DNA of 19,358 bases from Desulfobacterales bacterium (GTDB lineage: Bacteria; Desulfobacterota; Desulfobacteria; Desulfobacterales; Desulfosalsimonadaceae). Below the pieces are notes generated by a model, which ran no database searches, was not told where the DNA came from, and saw only the letters and a program-made list of their open reading frames with translations. Of the stretch, positions 16,320 to 19,358 are shown one piece after another (within the stretch, counting starts at the first letter, position 1; every line of letters begins with the position of its first letter). Made by a program: the position numbers and the translations under genes. The stretch lies in the NCBI GenBank assembly GCA_029933295.1, contig JAOZOL010000010.1, forward strand, positions 1 to 19,358. Reading direction: 5' to 3'.

Positions 16320-17114
16320 TTACAAAATTTCAACCTCCGCAGGGGCAATAATGCTTAAATCCTGAACAGTCGATAATGTGGGCAGATCAAACCTGGAAGC
16401 GCGCCACCCTCTATGACGCAATACACCCTGAAACGGCGGTTCGCCGGTGACATTCCCGGTCAATTTTATGGCATTTGGATCAAAGCCGGGGGGAATCGAA
16501 ATTGAATCCCCTTCGTTCTGGTCTATGACCGCTTTTGGTTTTAAATACTTTTTTAATGAATTTTTACAGTTTTCCTGGATGCTGCGAACTGCCGCGCCGA
16601 TCTGGGCGTCTTCATATTGGCTCAGATCTTCATTAAAAAAATCAACCAGCCGCCCCTCCCGCTGCAACACGGCAAGTAAATGAAGATAAAATCGTTTATT
16701 TGACTCAATAACCGCCTGTTTATCGATTTCAGGTTTTATGGCCCGGCCTTGCTTTAAGTTATCTTTTTTTATTTTTTTATTTTCCTGATCATCCCCGATC
16801 CCGGCTTTTTTCATCAGCCGGATAAATATACCCCTTAAAACCAACCAGAGAAACAATCCCAAAAAAATAAATAATCCTGTGACAACAGGGATATAAAACG
16901 TCTTTAATGCCGTCGCAATCGGCAACAACTTCTCCATGCCGGTTTTAAATGCATCAGAATGAACGGCAACCTCTTGAATTAACGAAACAGGCATTAAAGA
17001 TAAAAAAAATCGATGCCCGTAATACCCGGCAGCATCAAATAAAAATGCCAGTAAAATCATCACAAAAAAAGTCCACACCAGACTGCGGCGTGTAAACGAT
17101 TTAATCATATTCAT
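16320..17114 (-). CDS. DUF2760-family membrane protein
   Basis: 264 residues, function unknown. Two membrane helices lie near the N-terminus (about 12-30, LVWTFFVMILLAFLFDA, and 74-98, YIPVVTGLFIFLGLFLWLVLRG), joined by a segment of about 45 residues. A lysine-rich linker follows (102-125) and then a soluble C-terminal domain. That domain has the features I associate with DUF2760: LHLLAVLQREGRLVDFF, YEDAQIGAAVRSI, GFDPNAIKLTGNV and PPFQGVLRHRGWRASRFDLP, ending in IIAPAEVEIL. By the positive-inside rule both termini and the domain are cytoplasmic, where it could dock the two Hsp70 proteins. The start has AGGAG six bases upstream. It is first in the set and reads divergently from the cysteine-rich gene. 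The link to the Hsp70 genes is by adjacency and recalled co-occurrence. Confidence 0.88.
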   Translation of the reverse strand: MNMIKSFTRRSLVWTFFVMILLAFLFDAAGYYGHRFFLSLMPVSLIQEVAVHSDAFKTGMEKLLPIATALKTFYIPVVTGLFIFLGLFLWLVLRGIFIRLMKKAGIGDDQENKKIKKDNLKQGRAIKPEIDKQAVIESNKRFYLHLLAVLQREGRLVDFFNEDLSQYEDAQIGAAVRSIQENCKNSLKKYLKPKAVIDQNEGDSISIPPGFDPNAIKLTGNVTGEPPFQGVLRHRGWRASRFDLPTLSTVQDLSIIAPAEVEIL

Positions 17115-17163
17115 ATAACGCTCCTGTTTGAAAAATTACATTATTGTGTTAATTAAACGGCAT

Positions 17164-17192
17164 TAGTTAAATATATCCGTCAACACTGTCAA
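17164..17192 (-). promoter_or_regulatory. Possible promoter for the DUF2760-Hsp70 set
   Basis: On the minus strand an exact TTGACA (17187-17192) is followed after 17 bp by TAACTA (17164-17169). The -35 is perfect but the -10 is poor. It lies about 50 bases upstream of the DUF2760 ATG, and no heat-shock sigma32 -10 (CCCCATNT) is seen, so classical heat induction is not indicated by sequence. Confidence 0.35.
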
Positions 17193-17246
17193 GAATCTTT
17201 TGCAGGATAATAGCATTCAGATTATTATTTTCCTTGATCAAAAAAA

Positions 17247-17270
17247 AAATTGTATGATATGGTACAATTT
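17247..17270 (+). promoter_or_regulatory. Perfect 8-8-8 inverted repeat, putative operator
   Basis: AAATTGTA (17247-17254) and TACAATTT (17263-17270) are perfect reverse complements around an 8-base centre, giving a 24-bp dyad in the divergent region 17115-17290. It overlaps -10-like hexamers (TATGAT, TACAAT) for the plus-strand gene and ends 20 bases before its ATG, the position expected for a repressor site. No regulator gene is adjacent. Confidence 0.45.
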
Positions 17271-17290
17271 ATTTATAAAAAGGCTATCCC

Positions 17291-17476
17291 ATGACGTTAA
17301 GAAGAGACAAATTTGATTTTGAAATCGGTTATCTGATGAAAAGCCCCTGTAAAGAATGTCTTTATCGCAATAATTTACCCCAATGTTCGGACCAGTGCAA
17401 TATTCTCGATAAAATCCGAATTATTTTGTCCAAAGGTGTATCCTGCAGCCGTCACACCCCGTTTATTAAATTCTGA
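17291..17476 (+). CDS. Small cysteine-rich hypothetical protein (61 aa)
   Basis: The only plus-strand gene I accept. It encodes 61 residues with five cysteines: a C20-x2-C23 pair, a C32-x3-C36 pair and C52, in SPCKECLYRNNLPQCSDQCN and VSCSRH. The spacing suggests a zinc-binding or Fe-S-binding mini-domain; no named family is recognised. It is basic, with no signal peptide. Support for real coding: AAGG seven to eight bases before the ATG, an upstream dyad at 17247-17270, and a strong terminator beginning 20 bases past the stop. It is a single-gene unit, divergent from DUF2760 and convergent with the comEA-like gene. An internal ATG at 17336 would still keep all the cysteines. Confidence 0.65.
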   Translation: MTLRRDKFDFEIGYLMKSPCKECLYRNNLPQCSDQCNILDKIRIILSKGVSCSRHTPFIKF

Positions 17477-17495
17477 TATAGATCCAATAATACAA

Positions 17496-17530
17496 AAAGC
17501 CCGCGCAATTTTTTACACGGGCTTTCTTTT
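17496..17530. terminator. Bidirectional rho-independent terminator
   Basis: Stem AAAGCCCG (17496-17503) and CGGGCTTT (17518-17525), perfect over 8 bp, with a 14-base loop. CTTTTTCTT follows on the plus strand and TTTTTGTATT on the minus strand. It lies between two convergent genes (stop at 17476; stop at 17550) and can serve both. Confidence 0.85.
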
Positions 17531-17549
17531 TCTTGATAATTAATGCTTT

Positions 17550-17870
17550 CTATTTAGGCAATCCAATGGGCAACTTATCAGTCAGCGAACCCACGGTTAT
17601 CTTGTCTAAATTATCGCTTATAATTTTCGGCCCTATGCCTTTTACATTTGCCAGGTCCTGAACGCTTTTAAAAAGACCACTTGCTTCACGATATTCAACT
17701 ATTCTCTTGGCAAGCGCCTCTCCCACACCAACCAGTTGCGTCAACTGCTCAAGAGTTGCCGTATTAATATTGATCTTTCCACCGTCATCTTCAGCCCATA
17801 CGCCACCGGTAAACCCTAAAACAAATCCAACAATCGTCAATACGACAAAAACTTTTTTAACATTTTTCAT
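17550..17870 (-). CDS. ComEA-like secreted helix-hairpin-helix protein
   Basis: 106 residues. Signal peptide 1-26 (basic MKNVKK, hydrophobic core, VWA|ED cleavage), so it acts in the periplasm or outside. The mature part is one DNA-binding ComEA/T2SK-type unit: [31 protein letters not shown] with hairpin GVG (48-50), then [17 protein letters not shown] with the second hairpin GIG (78-80). In competent bacteria such proteins hold incoming double-stranded DNA; lone copies without other com genes, as here, are common and their role is unclear. The start is set at 17870 because AAGGAG is six bases upstream; it touches an earlier ATG at 17876. A short tail ([12 protein letters not shown]) follows the domain. 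It is followed by the shared terminator. Confidence 0.9.
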   Translation of the reverse strand: MKNVKKVFVVLTIVGFVLGFTGGVWAEDDGGKININTATLEQLTQLVGVGEALAKRIVEYREASGLFKSVQDLANVKGIGPKIISDNLDKITVGSLTDKLPIGLPK

Positions 17871-18029
17871 TTTCATCTCCTTTTCTGATTGAAATAAGGT
17901 TATAAAATTTTGCAGTGGTCTGAATTTACCCCGCAAAAAAGGTTACTTATATATGACATCTTAAGCCAGGAAATGCAAACAATTAGTCCGGTCACATTAT
18001 TAAAAATTACAGGATACCGCCATGCTCCT

Positions 18030-19358
18030 TCAGAGTTTTTTATTCCTGTCTGATTTTGGATCAAACAGTTTATCTTCCATATGCATGTATCCCAATACTG
18101 CACGGCTTACCAGGTTTCGAATCGGCTCCGGCGGAACAGGGATGATTTTTCGATTGACGAAAAAGGTATCCGTTAAATCGCTTTTACGTTCAAGGGCAAG
18201 GTCTGCCAGCGTACGTCCGTTTAAATGCGTCAAGCTGACGCCATGCCCCATGCACCCGACACTGTAAATCATTCTTTCGTCACCCAGATATCCCATGGCA
18301 GGCGCCATGTCCAGTGTTACCGATACGGGCCCGCCCCATTGATGTGTAAATTTGATATCTTTAAGGGGCGGAAATATATCCCGCACATCATTCTCAAGTC
18401 CGGCAAACGTCTTTTCATTTAAATCCTTTTCCATGTCAGCACCATAACTGGTTGACACATCTCTCCCGCCCATTAACAAACGATTATCGGATGTGAGCCG
18501 GTAATAATGCACTAAATTTCTGGCATCTTCGATACCCTGACGGTTTTGCCATCCTATCTGTTCAAAATGCGTATCCGTCAGCGGTTCGGTTAATACGATA
18601 TGCGTCCAGACCGGTATCTGTTTTCGTTTCATTTGGGAAATCATATGAGAATAAGCGTTGGTGGCAAGCACCACCTTATCGGCGGTAATCACACCTTTGG
18701 GCGTAATGAGCCGGATAGATCTGTTTTCTCTTTGGATTTCCATCACCGGCGTGTTCTCAAAAATCTGCACGCCCTGTTTTTCGATGATTTCTCTCCATCC
18801 CCATGATAGTTTGGCAGGATTCAAAATTCCACATCGCGGCTCCCACCATGCGCCCAGGTATTGAGGGCTGGCGACCTGCTCCCGGGTCTGCGATTTATCC
18901 AGCCAGTCGATCTCGGTCAACCCCAGCTTGTGCGCAAGCTCGATTTCATGCAATAATCGTTTTTTATATTTTTCGGATGTTGCCACGCGGAGGAACCCGG
19001 TATGTTCATAATCACAATCAATATTTAATTCATCAACCAGGTCCCGCAACAAATCCACAGCCCGTTCCATGTAAAGATGGGCTTCTTTTGCGCGTGATTT
19101 TCCAAACCGAAAAGCGGTAATGGATAATGTCAACCCGAATAATGTCATATTAAACCCGCCATTCCGGCCGCTGGCCCCAAAACCGATCACATCGCTTTCC
19201 AGCAGGGCCACATTCAGATCCGGTTCAGCGCGCTTAAGATGATATGCGGTGGAAAGGCCGGTAAACCCACCGCCGACAATTGCGACATCCACTTTCAAAT
19301 CGTTTTGCAAAGAGTCTCCCGGCAAGTAGTCCGTGCTGGACAACCAGAAGCTTTTCTC
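18030..19358 (-). CDS. FAD-dependent oxidoreductase, DAO/OrdL-PuuB type (5' end outside window)
   Basis: Flavoprotein oxidase of the D-amino-acid-oxidase superfamily, closest in layout to gamma-glutamylputrescine oxidase-like enzymes. It oxidises an amine or amino acid; the exact substrate is open. The frame is open to the last base of the window (visible N-terminal residues [14 protein letters not shown]), so a start at the TTG at 19343 is not needed and the true start lies outside. Motifs: FAD-binding [17 protein letters not shown] with acidic LLESD after the second strand, then the family-typical [11 protein letters not shown]; a middle substrate domain; and the C-terminal FAD segment [17 protein letters not shown]...[23 protein letters not shown]. 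443 residues are visible, close to complete. No signal peptide can be judged. It is followed by 159 bases without a gene before the comEA-like start. Confidence 0.9.
   Translation of the reverse strand, partial: EKSFWLSSTDYLPGDSLQNDLKVDVAIVGGGFTGLSTAYHLKRAEPDLNVALLESDVIGFGASGRNGGFNMTLFGLTLSITAFRFGKSRAKEAHLYMERAVDLLRDLVDELNIDCDYEHTGFLRVATSEKYKKRLLHEIELAHKLGLTEIDWLDKSQTREQVASPQYLGAWWEPRCGILNPAKLSWGWREIIEKQGVQIFENTPVMEIQRENRSIRLITPKGVITADKVVLATNAYSHMISQMKRKQIPVWTHIVLTEPLTDTHFEQIGWQNRQGIEDARNLVHYYRLTSDNRLLMGGRDVSTSYGADMEKDLNEKTFAGLENDVRDIFPPLKDIKFTHQWGGPVSVTLDMAPAMGYLGDERMIYSVGCMGHGVSLTHLNGRTLADLALERKSDLTDTFFVNRKIIPVPPEPIRNLVSRAVLGYMHMEDKLFDPKSDRNKKL

Noticed and set aside
17241..17249. A9 tract as a phase-variable switch for the cysteine-rich gene
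   Set aside because: One homopolymer in an AT-rich promoter region is not enough evidence without strain comparison.
17900..18103. Small minus-strand open frame upstream of the comEA-like gene
   Set aside because: It overlaps the end of the oxidoreductase and the comEA leader, with no ribosome-binding site or motif.

Overview
The window reads as chromosomal DNA from an AT-leaning Gram-negative bacterium, most likely a sulfate-reducer-type member of the Desulfobacterota (Desulfobacterales-like). That placement is inferred from the overall gene repertoire: a ferredoxin:thioredoxin-reductase-type protein beside a glutaredoxin, a DUF2760/twin-Hsp70 cassette, and a protein with Fn3 domains and a GGCFI motif next to an outer-membrane barrel. 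No rRNA or other phylogenetic marker is present to confirm it. Every gene but one is on the minus strand, so transcription runs from high to low coordinates.

Layout from high to low coordinates: (1) 18030-19358, an FAD-dependent amine/amino-acid oxidase of the DAO/OrdL-PuuB type, 5' end cut by the window. (2) 17550-17870, a small secreted ComEA-like helix-hairpin-helix protein. It converges on the only plus-strand gene, a 61-aa cysteine-rich protein (17291-17476), and the two share a bidirectional terminator. (3) 11596-17114, a three-gene set: a two-helix membrane DUF2760 protein, a 600-aa divergent Hsp70, and a 923-aa divergent Hsp70 with a DUF3731-type C-terminal extension. This is the most system-like part of the window. 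(4) 8659-11485, a 73-aa conserved-looking small protein, a glycerophosphodiester phosphodiesterase, and a 561-aa protein joining a secreted Fn3 protein to an outer-membrane barrel through two hydrophobic helices. (5) 1539-8504, a tightly spaced run: class II histone-deacetylase-like amidohydrolase, SWIM zinc-finger protein, ispF, cysS, uvrB, uvrC. It combines isoprenoid synthesis, tRNA charging and nucleotide excision repair. (6) 1-1425, a redox pair (glutaredoxin and FTR-like protein, 4-nt overlap) followed by an alpha/beta hydrolase whose last residues lie outside the window. A good sigma70-type promoter precedes the pair.

Non-coding structure includes a cloverleaf-forming dispersed-type repeat (8563-8635), a degenerate 7-bp tandem repeat that supplies the uvrC stop codon (1527-1568), a GC-richer spacer between the DUF2760 and Hsp70 genes (16172-16319), and a perfect 8-8-8 inverted repeat upstream of the cysteine-rich gene (17247-17270). 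No gene-free stretch exceeds 300 bases. I saw no tRNA, rRNA, CRISPR array, insertion sequence or phage gene.

Several starts were moved by ribosome-binding-site position (cysS, both Hsp70 genes, comEA-like gene, the 73-aa gene, HDAC-like gene), as explained in each entry.
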